Assembly (NCBI RefSeq): GCF_051020955.1
Contig: NW_027476339.1
Location: forward strand, 186,001 to 250,000
Reading direction: 5' to 3'
Origin: Megalopta genalis
Lineage: Eukaryota > Arthropoda > Insecta > Hymenoptera > Halictidae
Length of the DNA: 64,000 nt
Of the stretch, positions 12,392 to 23,379 are shown piece by piece (position 1 is the first letter of the stretch; each line of letters opens with the position of its first letter). Made by a program: the position numbers and the translations under genes. The notes under the pieces were generated by a model. It was not told the origin of the DNA. It saw only the letters and a program-made list of their open reading frames with translations, and made no database searches.

Positions 12392-13996
12392 AAGCGAACA
12401 TGTTTGTTTCACATGCAGTTGAAGCTTAATCATGTATATCACAAGTATTTTCAGCTGATCCATTTGCTACGCATGAATATTAAGCTAAGCCATGTGTTAC
12501 GAATGAATTTGAAGCTAAATCATGTATTTCGCCTGTATTTGATGCTAAATCATGTATATCACAAGTATTTGACGCTAAACCATTTGTTTCGCATGGATTC
12601 GAAGATAAGCCTTCTACTTCGTATTGATTTGAAGCGATATCATGTGTATCGCTTGGATTTCAAGCTAAACCTTCTATATCGCATTGATTTGAAGTTAAAT
12701 CATGTGTTTCGCTTGAATTTGAAGCCAACACGTTTGTTTCGTCTGCATTTGAAGCTATATCACTTATATCGCCAGTGTTTGAAGCTAAATCATTTGTTTC
12801 GCATGGATTTGAAGCTAAACCTTCTACATCGCATTGATTTGAGCTAAATCATGTCTTTCGCTTGCATTTGAAGCTAACTCGCTTGCTTCGCATGCAGTGG
12901 AAGCTAAATTATGTATATCACAAGTATTTGAAGCTAAACCATTTGCTTCGCATGATTATTAAGCTAAATCACGTGTTTCGCACGGATTTGAAACTAACTC
13001 GGTTGTTTCGCCTGGATTTGAATCTAAATCATGTATATCACAAATATTTGAAGCTGAACCATTTGTTTCGCATGCATTTGTAACTAAGCCTTCTACTTCG
13101 CAATGATTTGAAGCTGAATCATGTGTTTCGCTTGAATTTGAAGCGAACATGTTTGTTTCACATGCAGTTGAAGCTTAATCATGTATATCACAAGTATTTT
13201 CAGCTGATCCATTTGCTACGCATGAATATTAAGCTAAGCCATGTGTTACGAATGAATTTGAAGCTAAATCATGTATTTCGCCTGTATTTGATGCTAAATC
13301 ATGTATATCACAAGTATTTGACGCTAAACCATTTGTTTCGCATGGATTCGAAGATAAGCCTTCTACTTCGTATTGATTTGAAGCGATATCATGTGTATCG
13401 CTTGGATTTCAAGCTAAACCTTCTATATCGCATTGATTTGAAGTTAAATCATGTGTTTCGCTTGGATTTGAAGCCAACACGTTTGTTTCGTCTGCATTTG
13501 AAGCTATATCACTTATATCGCCAGTGTTTGAAGCTAAATCATTTGTTTCGCATGGATTTGAAGCTAAACCTTCTACATCGCATTGATTTGAGCTAAATCA
13601 TGTCTTTCGCTTGCATTTGAAGCTAACTCGCTTGCTTCGCATGCAGTGGAAGCTAAATTATGTATATCACAAGTATTTGAAGCTAAACCATTTGCTTCGC
13701 ATGATTATTAAGCTAAATCACGTGTTTCGCACGGATTTGAAACTAACTCGGTTGTTTCGCCTGGATTTGAATCTAAATCATGTATATCACAAATATTTGA
13801 AGCTGAACCATTTGTTTCGCATGCATTTGTAACTAAGCCTTCTACTTCGCAATGATTTGAAGCTGAATCATGTGTTTCGCTTGAATTTGAAGCGAACATG
13901 TTTGTTTCACATGCAGTTGAAGCTTAATCATGTATATCACAAGTATTTTCAGCTGAACCATTTGCTACGCATGAATATTAAGCTAAGCCATGTGTT
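11520..13996. repeat. 749-bp tandem repeat, about 3.3 copies
   Basis: Landmarks recur at 11,610, 12,359, 13,108 and 13,857, all 749 bp apart. The unit is 25 monomers less one base; the missing base lies in a monomer reading ttgatttgagctaaatc. Copies 2 and 3 are closest to each other, sharing cacaagtattttcagc and gaagcttaatc, while copy 1 has the ancestral gcagc and gaagctaa. This suggests expansion to the right. The array ends near 13,996, where ttacgaatg is replaced by ttcgcatgg. Confidence 0.94.
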
Positions 13997-16340
13997 TCGC
14001 ATGGATATGAAGCTATGCCTTCTACTTCGCATTGATTTGAATCTAAATCATGGGTTTTGCATGGATTTGAATCTAACTCGTTTGTTTCGCCAGCATTTGA
14101 AGCTATATCATTTATATTCGCAAGTATTTGAATGTCAATCATTCGTTTCGCATGGATTTGAAGCTAAGCCTTCTACTTCGCATTGATTTGAGGCTAAATT
14201 ATGTGCTTTGCATGGATTTGCAGCTAACTCATTTGTTTCGCATGCAATTGAATCTAAATCATGTATATCACTAGTATTTGAAGCTAAACCATTTGATTCG
14301 CATGGATTTGAATCTAAGCATTCTCCTTCGCATTGATTTGAATCTAAATCACGTGTTTCGCATGGATTTGAAGCTAAGCCATCTACTTCGCATTGATTTG
14401 AACCTAAATCATATGTGTCCTTTGGATTTGAAGCTAACTCGTTTGTTTCGCATGCAGTTGAAGCTATATCACTTATGTTCGCAAGTATTTGAAGCTAAAT
14501 CATGTGTTTCGCTTGTATTTGAAGCTAACTCGTTTGTTTCGCAAGCAGTTGAAGCTAAATCTTGTATATTACATGTATATGAGGCTAAACCATTTCATTC
14601 GCATGAATTTGAAACTAAGCTTTCTACTTCGCATTGATTTGAAGCTAAATCATGTGGTTCGCATGGATTTGAAGCTAACTCGTTTGTTTCGCCTGCATTT
14701 GAAGCTAAATCATGTATATCACAAGTATTTGAAGCTAAACCATTTGTTTCGCATGGATTCGAAGATAAGCCTTCTACTTCGCATTGATTTGATGCTAAAT
14801 CATGTGTTTCATTTGGATTTGAGGCTAACTCGTTTGTTTCGCATTCTGTTGAATGTAAATCATGTATATCACAAGTATTTGAAGCTAAACAATTTGTTTC
14901 GCATGGATTTGAAGCTAAACAATCTGTTTCGAGTGGATTCTGTGATCAGCCTTCTACATCGCATTGATTTGAAGCTAAATCATGTGATTCGCTTGGATTT
15001 GAAGCTAACTCGTTTGATTCGCATGCAGTTGAAGCTATATCATGTATGTCACAGGTATTTGAAGCTAAACCATTAGTTTCGCATTTATTCGAAGATAATC
15101 CTTCTACTTCGCATTGATTTGAAGCTATATCATGTGTTTGGCATGGATTTGAAGCTAACTCGTTTGTTTCGCATGCAGTTGAAGCTATATCATGTATGTC
15201 ACAGGTATTTGAAGCTAAACCATTAGTTTCGCATTTATTCGAAGATAATCCTTCTACTTCGCATTGATTTGAAGCTATATCATGTGTTTGGCATGGATTT
15301 TAAGCTAACTCGTTTGTTTCGCATGCAGTTGAAGCTAAATGATGTTTATCACAAGTATTTGAAGCTAAACCATTTGTTTCGTATGGATTCGAAGATAAGC
15401 CTTCTACTTCGCATTGATTTAAAGCAAAATCATGTGTTTCGCATGGATTTGAAGCTAACTCGTTAATTTCGTATGCAGTTGAATCTAAATCATGTATATC
15501 ATAAGTATTTGAAGCTAAAACATTTGATTCGCATAGATTCGAAGATCAGCCTTCTTCTTCGCATTGAATTGAAGCTAAACCATGTGTTTCGCATGGATTT
15601 GAAGCTAACTCGTTTGTTTCGCTTGCATTTGAAGCTAAATCATGTATATCACAAGTATTTGAAGCTAAACCGTTTGTTTCGCCTGGGTTCGAAGATAAGC
15701 CTTATACTTCGCAATGAATTGAAGCTAATTCATGTGTTCCGCACGGATTTTATGCTAATCCTTCTACTTCGCATTGATTTGAAGCTAAATCATGTGTTTC
15801 GAAAGGATTTGTAGTTAACTCGTTTGTTTCGCCTGAATTTGAAGCTAATTTATGTATATCACAAGTATTTGAAGCTAAACCATTTGTTTCGCATGGATCT
15901 GAAGCTAAGCCTTCTACTTCGCATTGATTCGAAGCTAAATCAAGTGTTCCGCTAGGATTTGAAGATAAGCCATCTACTTCGCTTTGATTTGAATCTAAAT
16001 CATGTGTCTCGCATTGATTTGAAGCTAAATCATGTTTATCACAATTATCTGAATCTATACCACTTGTTTCGCTTGGATTTGCAGCTAAGCCATTATCTTC
16101 GTATTGATTTGAAGCTAAATCATGTGTTTCGCATTAATTTGATGATAACTCGTTCGTTCGTCTGCATTTGAAGTTATTACACTTATATCGCAAGTATTTG
16201 AATCTAAATCATGTGTTTCGCTCGGATTTAAAGCTGAGCCTTCTACTTCCCATTGATTTGATGCTAAATCATATGTTCCGCACGGATTTGAAGCTAACTG
16301 TTTGTTCCGCCTGCATTTGAAGCTATATCACATATATTGC
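13997..16340. repeat. Mixed pentamers with a 150-bp perfect-phase duplication
   Basis: These are ordinary a-e pentamers. One pentamer, at 15,031-15,180, is directly duplicated at 15,181-15,330. Both copies carry the same private variants: atatcatgtatgtcacagg, ccattagtttcgcatttat and gtgtttggcatgg. Toward 16 kb the monomers become more like block D, with aattatctgaatctatacc. No gene or unique sequence is present. Confidence 0.85.
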
Positions 16341-17758
16341 AAGTATTTGAAGCTAAATCATTTGTTTCGCATGGATTTGAAGCTGACTCGTTTGTTCCGC
16401 ATGGATTTGAAGCTAAGACGTCAACTTCGCATTGATTTGAAGCTAAATCATGTGTTTCGCATGAATTTCAATATAATTCGTTTGTTTCGCATGCGGTTGA
16501 AGCTAAATCATGTATATCACAAGTATTTTCAGCTAAACCATTTGATTCGCATGGATTTGAAACTAAGCCTTCCACTTCCCATTGATTTGAAGCTAAATCA
16601 TGTGACTCGCATGGATTTGAACCACACTCGTTCGTTTCACCTGCATTTGAAACTAAATCATGTATATCACAAGTATTTGAAGCTATACCATTTGTTTCGC
16701 ATGGATTTGAAGATAATCCTTCTACTTCGCATTGATATTTAGCTAACTCGATTGTTTCGCCTGCACTTGAAGCTATATCACTTATATCGCTATTATCTGA
16801 AGATAAATCATTTGTTTCTCATGTATTTGTAGCTAAGCCTTCTACATCGCATTGATTTGAAGCTAAATCATGCGTTTCGCATGGATTTTAAGCTAACCCG
16901 TTTGTTTTGCCTGCATTTGAAGCTATATCACTTATATCGCAATTATCCGAATATAAATCATTTATTTCTAATGTATTTGTAGCTAAGCCTTCTATATCGC
17001 ATTGATTTGAAGCTAAATCATGTGTTTCGCATGGATTTGAAGCTAACCCGTTTGTGTCGCGTGCATTTGAAGCTAAATCATGTATATCACAAGTATTTGA
17101 AGCTAAACAATTTTTTATTCCCATGGATTTGCTGCTAAGCCTTTTACTTCGCATTGATTTGGAGCTAAATCATGTGATCAGCATGGATTTAAAGCTAACT
17201 CGTTTGTTTCGCCTGCATTTGAATCCGAATCATGTATATCACAAATATTTGAAGCTAAATCATTTGTTTCTCATGGATTTGAAGCTAAGCCTTCTACTTC
17301 GCTTCGATTTGAAGCTCAATCATGTCATTCACAGAGATTAGAAGCTAACTCAATTGTTTCACCTGCATATGAAGCTATATCACATATATTCGCATGTATT
17401 GGTAGTTAAACCATTCGTTTCGCATGGATTTGAAACTAACCCATCTACTTCGCATGAATTTGAAGCTAACTCGCTTGTTTCGCATGCAGCTGAAGCTAAA
17501 TCGTGTATATCACAAGTATTTACAGCTAAACCATTTGATTCGCATGGATTTGAAACTAAGCCTTCCACTTCCCATTGATTTGAAGCTAAATCATGTGACT
17601 CGCATGGATTTGAACCTCACTCGTTCGTTTCGCCTGCATTTGAAACTAAATCATGTGTATCACAAGTATTTGAAGCTATACCATTTGTTTCGCCTGGATT
17701 TGATGATAAACCTTCTACTTCGCATTGATATGAAGCTAACTCGATTGTTTCGCATGGA
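16341..17758. repeat. Mixed region carrying two copies of block F
   Basis: A short block recognised by aactaagccttccacttccc and tcatgtgactcgcatgg occurs at about 16,561 and 17,553, and again at 20,453 and 21,957. The 16.38-16.60 kb part matches 21.77-22.00 kb at an offset of about 5,396. The 17.49-17.75 kb part matches 20.39-20.65 kb at an offset of 2,900. Between the two copies lie ordinary monomers, plus a two-fold repeat of a pentamer containing atcgcaattatccgaa or a close variant. Confidence 0.78.
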
Positions 17759-19140
17759 GTTGAAGCTAAGCCTTTAACGTCGCATTGATTTGAAGCTAAA
17801 TCATGTGTTTCGCATGAATTTGAAGCTAACTGTTTGTTCCGCCTGCATTTGAAGCTATATCACTTATATCACAAGTATTTGAGGCTAAATCAATTGTTTC
17901 GCATGGATTTGAAGCTGAGTCGTTTGTTTGGCATGGATTTGAAGCTAAGCCTTTAACTTCGCATTGATTTGAAGCTAAATCATGTGTTTCGCATGAATTT
18001 GAAGATAACTCGTTCGTTTGGTCTGCATTTGAAGCTATTTCATTTATATCGCAAGTATTTGAATCTAAATCATGTGTTTCGCTCGGATTTGAAGATAAAC
18101 CTGCTACTTCGCATGATTTGAAGCTAAATCATGTCTATCACTATTATCTGAATCTATACCATTTGTTTCGCTTGGATTTGAAGCTAAGCCTTCTACGTCG
18201 CACTGATTTGAAGCTAAATCATGTGTTTCGCATGAATTTGAAGATAACTCGTTCGTTTGGTCTGCATTTGAAGTTATTTCATTTATATCGCAAGTATTTG
18301 AATCTAAATCATGTGTTTCGCTCGGATGTGAAGATAAACCTTCCACTTCGCATGATTTGAAGCTAAATCATGTTTATCACAATTATCTGAATCTATACCA
18401 TTTGTTTGGTTGGATTTGAAGCTAAGCCTTCTACGTCGCACTGATTTGAAGCTAAATCATGTGTTTCGCATTAATTTGAAGATAACTCGTTCGTTCGTCT
18501 GCATTTGAAGTTATTTCATTTATATCGCAAGTATTTGAATCTAAATCATATGTTTCGCATGAATTTGAAGCTAACTGTTTGTTCCGCCTGCATTTGAAGC
18601 TATATCACTTATATCGCAAGTATTTGAAGCTAGATCATTTGTTTCGCATGGATTTGAAGCTAAGCCTCTAACTTCGCATTGATTTGAAGCTAAATCATGT
18701 GTTTCGCATGAATTTAAATATTTTTCTCGTTCGTTCGTCTGCATTTGAAGTTATTTCATTTATATCGCAAGTATTTGAATCTAAATCATGTGTTTCGCAT
18801 GAATTTGAAGCTAACTGTTTGTTCCGCCTGCATTTGAAGCTATATGACTTATATCGCAAGTATTTGAAGCTAAATCATTCGTTTTGCATGGATTTGAAGC
18901 TAAACCTTCTACATCACATTGATTTGAAGCAAACTCATGTGTTTCGCTTGGATTTGAAGCTAACTCGTATGTTTCGCATGGAGTTGAAGCTAACTCGTAT
19001 GTTTCGCATGGAGTTGAAGGTAAAACATGTATAAAACAAGTATTTCAAGCTAAACTATTCTTTTCGCATGGATTTGAAGCTAAGCCTTCTACTTCGAATT
19101 GATTTGAAGCTAAATCATGTGTTTCGCTCGGATTTGAAGC
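17759..19140. repeat. Block D, copy 2, with the start of block C
   Basis: It matches 6,399-7,560 and 26.98-28.38 kb. At 18,957-19,016 one 30-bp monomer (aactcgtatgtttcgcatgg) is present twice in a row, while the corresponding places in the 7.4 and 28.2 kb copies have it once. At about 19,140 the match switches to the part of block C beginning near 4,690 and 8,430, so an internal piece of about 900 bp present in block C is missing here. Confidence 0.84.
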
Positions 19141-20360
19141 TAAGCCTTCTACTTCGCATGATTTGAAGCTAAATCATGTTTATCACAAGTATCTGCATCC
19201 ACACCAATTGTTTCGCATTGTTTTGAAGCTAAGCCTACTACTTCGCATTGATTTGAAGTTAAATCATGTGTTTCTCTTGGATCTGATGCCAACTCGCTTG
19301 ATTCGCATGCAGTTGAAGCTAAATCATGTTTATCACAAGTATCTGAATCCAAACCAATTGTTTCGCATTGATTTGAAGCTAATCCTAATACTTCGCATTG
19401 ATTTGAATCTAAATCATGTGTTTCGCATGGATTTGAAGCTAACTCGTTTGTTTCGCCTGCATTTAAAGCTATTTTATATAAACCGCAGGTATTTGAAGGT
19501 AAATCATTTGTTTCGCATGGATTTGAAGCTAAGCCTTCTACTTCGTATTGATTTGAAGCTAAATCATGTGTTTCGCATGGATTTAAAGCTAACTCGTTTG
19601 TTTCGCCTGCATTTGAAGCTATTTCATTTAAACCGCAAGTATTTGAAGGAAAATCATTTTCTTCGCCTGGATTTGAAGATAAGCCATCTACTTCGCATTG
19701 ATTTGAAGCTAAATCATGTGTTTCGCTTGTATTTGATACTAACTCGATTGCAACGCATGCAGTTGAAGCTAAATTATGTATATCACAAGTATTTGAAGCT
19801 AAACCATTTGTTTCGCATGGATTTGAAGATAAGCCTCCTACATCGCATTGATTTGAGCTAAATCATGTATTTCGCTTGTATTTGAAGCTAACTCGCTTGC
19901 TTCGCATTCAGTTGAAGCTTAATTATGAATGTCACAAGTATTTGAAGCTAAACCATTTGTTTCGCATGGATTTGAAGATAAGCCTCCTACATCGCATTGA
20001 TTTGAGCTAAATCATGTATTTCGCTTGTATTTGAAGCTAACTCGCTTGCTTCGCATTCAGTTGAAGCTTAATTATGAATGTCACAAGTATTTGAAGCTAA
20101 ACCATTTGTTTCGCATGGATTTGAAGATAAGCCTCCTACATCGCATTGATTTGAGCTAAATCATGTATTTCGCTTGTATTTGAAGCTAACTCGCTTGCTT
20201 CGCATTCAGTTGAAGCTTAATTATGAATGTCACAAGTATTTGAAGCTAAACCATTCGTTTCGCATGGATTTGAAGCTAAGGCATCTACTTCTCATTGATT
20301 TGATGCTACATTATGTGTTTCGCATGGATTTGAAGCTAAATTATGTGTTTCGATTGGATT
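19141..20360. repeat. Block C, partial copy 3, with a 149-bp triplication
   Basis: From 19,163 it follows 4,723 and 8,460 for about 190 bp, then skips about 450 bp and resumes at the part equivalent to 9.1 kb. A pentamer that has lost one base (ttgatttgagct) is present three times in tandem, starting near 19,801, 19,950 and 20,099, where block C copies 1 and 2 have it once. Homology ends near 20,360. Confidence 0.87.
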
Positions 20361-23300
20361 TGAAGCTTACTCGTTTGTTTTGCATGCAGTTGAAGCTAAA
20401 TCATGTATATCACAAGTATTTACAGCTAAACCATTTGATTCGCATGGATTTGAAACTAAGCCTTCCACTTCCCATTGATTTGAAGCTAAATCATGTGACT
20501 CGCATGGATTTGAACCTCACTCGTTCGTTTCGCCTGCATTTGAAACTAAATCATGTATATCACAAGTATTTGAAGATATACCATTTGTTTCGCCTGGATT
20601 TGAAGATAAACCTTCTACTTCGCATTGATATGAAGCTAACTCGATTGTTTCGCCTGCACTTGAAGCTATATCACTTATATCGCTATTATCTGAAGATAAA
20701 TCATTTGTTTCTCTTGTATTTGTAGCTAAGCCTTCTACATCGCATTGATTTGAAGCTAAATCATGCGTTTCGCATGGATTTTAAGCTAACCAGTTTGTTT
20801 TACCTGCATTTCAAGCTATATCACTTATATCGCAATTATCCGAAAATAAATCATTTGTTTCTCATCTATTTGTAGCTAAGCATTCTACTTCGCATTGATT
20901 TGAAGTTAAATCATGTGCTTCCCCTGGATTTGAAGCTAACTCGCTCGTTTCACATACAGTTGAAGCTAAATCATGTATACACATGTATTTGATGCTAAAC
21001 CATATGTTTCTCTTGGATTTGAAGCTAACTCGTATGTTTCGCGTGCAGTTGAAGCTAAATCATGTATTTCACAAGTATTTGAAGTTAAACCATTTGATTC
21101 AAATGGATTTGAAGCTAAGCCTACTACTTCGGATTGTTTTGAAGCTAAATCATGTGTTTCGCATGGATTTGTAGCTAACTCGTTTGTTTCGCACGCAGTT
21201 GACGCTAAATCGTGTATATCACGATTATTTGAAGCTATTCCATTTGATTCGCATGGATTTGAGACGAAGCCTTCTGCTTCGCATTGAGTTGAAGCTGAAA
21301 CATGAATTTCGCATGGATTTGAAGCTAACTCGTTTTTTTCGCCTGCATTTGGAGCTATATCACTTATATTCGCCAGTATTTGAAGGTAAATCATTCGTTT
21401 CGCATGGATTTGAAGCTAACTCGTTTGTTTCGCCTGCATTTGAAGCTATATCACTTATATTCGCAAGTATTTGAAGGTCAATCATTCGTTTCGCATGGAT
21501 TTGAAGCTAATCCTTCTACTTCGCATTCATTTGAACCTAAATCATGCGTTTCGCATGGATTTCAAGCTATATCACTTATATTCGCAAGTATTTGAAGTTC
21601 AATCATTCGTTTCGCATCGATTCGAATCTAATCCTTCTACTTCGGATTGTTTTGAAGCTAAATCATGTGTTTCGCATGGATTTGTAGCTAAGTCGTTTGA
21701 TTCGCCTGCATTTGAAGCTATATCATTTATATTCGCAAGTATTTGAAGCTAAATCATTTGTTTCGCATGGATTTGAAGCTGACTCGTTTGTTCCGCATGG
21801 ATTTGAAGCTAAGACGTTAACTTCGCATTGATTTGAAGCTAAATCATGTGTTTCGCATGAATTTCAATATAATTCGTTTGTTTCGCATGCGGTTGAAGCT
21901 AAATCATGTATATCACAAGTATTTTCAGCTAAACCATTTGATTCGCATGGATTTGAAACTAAGCCTTCCACTTCCCATTGATATGAAGCTAACTCGATTG
22001 TTTCGCCTGCACTTGAAGCTATATCACTTCTATTCACAAGTATGTGAAGCTAAATCGTTCGTTTCGCATGGATTTGACGCTAAGCCTTCAGACTTCGCGT
22101 TGATTTGATGCTAAATCACGTGTTTCGCATGGATTTGAGGCTAGCTCGTTTGTTTCGCATGCAGTTGAAGCTAAATCATGTATATCACAATTGTTTGAAG
22201 CTAAACCATTTGTTTTGCATGGATTCGAAGATAATCCTTCTACATCGCATTGATTTGAAGCTAAATCATGTGTTTCGCATGGATTTGAAGCTAACTCGTT
22301 TGTTTCGCATGCAGTTGAAGCTAAATCATGTATATCACAGGTCTTTGAAGCTAAACCATTTGTTTCGCATGGATTCGTAGTTAAGCCTTCTACTTCGCAT
22401 CGATTTGGAGCTAAATCATGTTTTTCGCATGGTTTTTGAAGCTAACTCGTTTGTTTCGCATGCAGTTGAAGCTAAATCATGTATATCACAAGTGTGTGAA
22501 GCTAAACCAATTGTTTCGCATGGATTCGAAGATAACCCTTCTACTTCGCATTGATTTGAAGTTAAGTCATGTGCTTCCCCTGGATTTGAAGCTCTCTCGT
22601 TTGTCTCTCATGCAGTTGAAGCTAAATCCTGTACATCACAAATATTTGAAGCTAAAACATTTGTTTCGCATGGATTTGAAACCAAGCCTTCTTCTTCGCA
22701 TTGAGTTGAAGTTAAATAATGTGTTTCGCTTGGATTTGAAGCGAAGCCATCTAATTCGCTTTGATTTGAATCTAAATCATGTGATTCGCATGGATTTGAT
22801 GCTAACTCGTTTGTTTCGCCGGCATTTGAAGTTATATCACTTATATTCGCAAGTATTTGAATCAAAACCATTAGTTTCGCATGGATTTGAAGCTAACTCG
22901 ATTGTCTCGCATGCAGTTGAAACTAAATCATGTATATCACAAGTATTTGAAGCTGAACCATTTGTTTCGCATGGATTCGAAGATCAGACTTCTGCTTCGC
23001 ACTGATTTGAAGCGGAATCGTGTGTTTCGCTTGTATTTGAAGCTAACTCGTTTGTTTCGCATGGAGTTGAAACTAAATCATGTATATCAAAAGTTTTGAA
23101 TCTAAACCATTTGTTTCGCTTGAATATTACGCTAAACCATGTGTTTCGCATGGATTTGAAACTAAGCCTTCTACTTCGCATTGATTTGAAGCTAAATCAT
23201 GAGTTTCGCTTGTATTTGAAGCTAAGCCTTCTACTTCGCATTGATTTGAAGCTAAATCATGTGTTTCGCTTGGATTTAAAGCTAACTCGTTTGTTTCGCA

Positions 23301-23379
23301 TGCAGTTATAGCTAAATCATGTATATCACCAATATTTGAAGCTAAACCATATGTTTCGCATGGATTCGAAGATAAGCCT
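20361..23379. repeat. Mixed pentamers with frame-shifting variants
   Basis: This stretch holds two block F copies (about 20.39-20.65 and 21.77-22.04 kb). It also has several monomers with an extra base, cttatattcgcaag instead of cttatatcgcaag. Around 21.36-21.75 kb four such variants lie at roughly 110-130 bp spacing, so the local period is about four monomers instead of five. From 22.1 kb the regular a-e order resumes. No unique sequence is seen. Confidence 0.8.
22261..22410. repeat. Type example of the 150-bp five-monomer higher-order repeat (order b-c-d-e-a)
   Basis: Five consecutive monomers here represent the five classes seen across the array. Their 20-base variable parts are: b aaatcatgtgtttcgcatgg, c aactcgtttgtttcgcatgc, d aaatcatgtatatcacaagt, e aaaccatttgtttcgcatgg, and a aagccttctacttcgcattg. 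Class b then returns and the cycle restarts. The same order and 150-bp spacing recur in most of the window, for example from 40.6 to 43.4 kb and from 44.7 to 47.2 kb. Individual monomers carry private substitutions. Confidence 0.93.
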
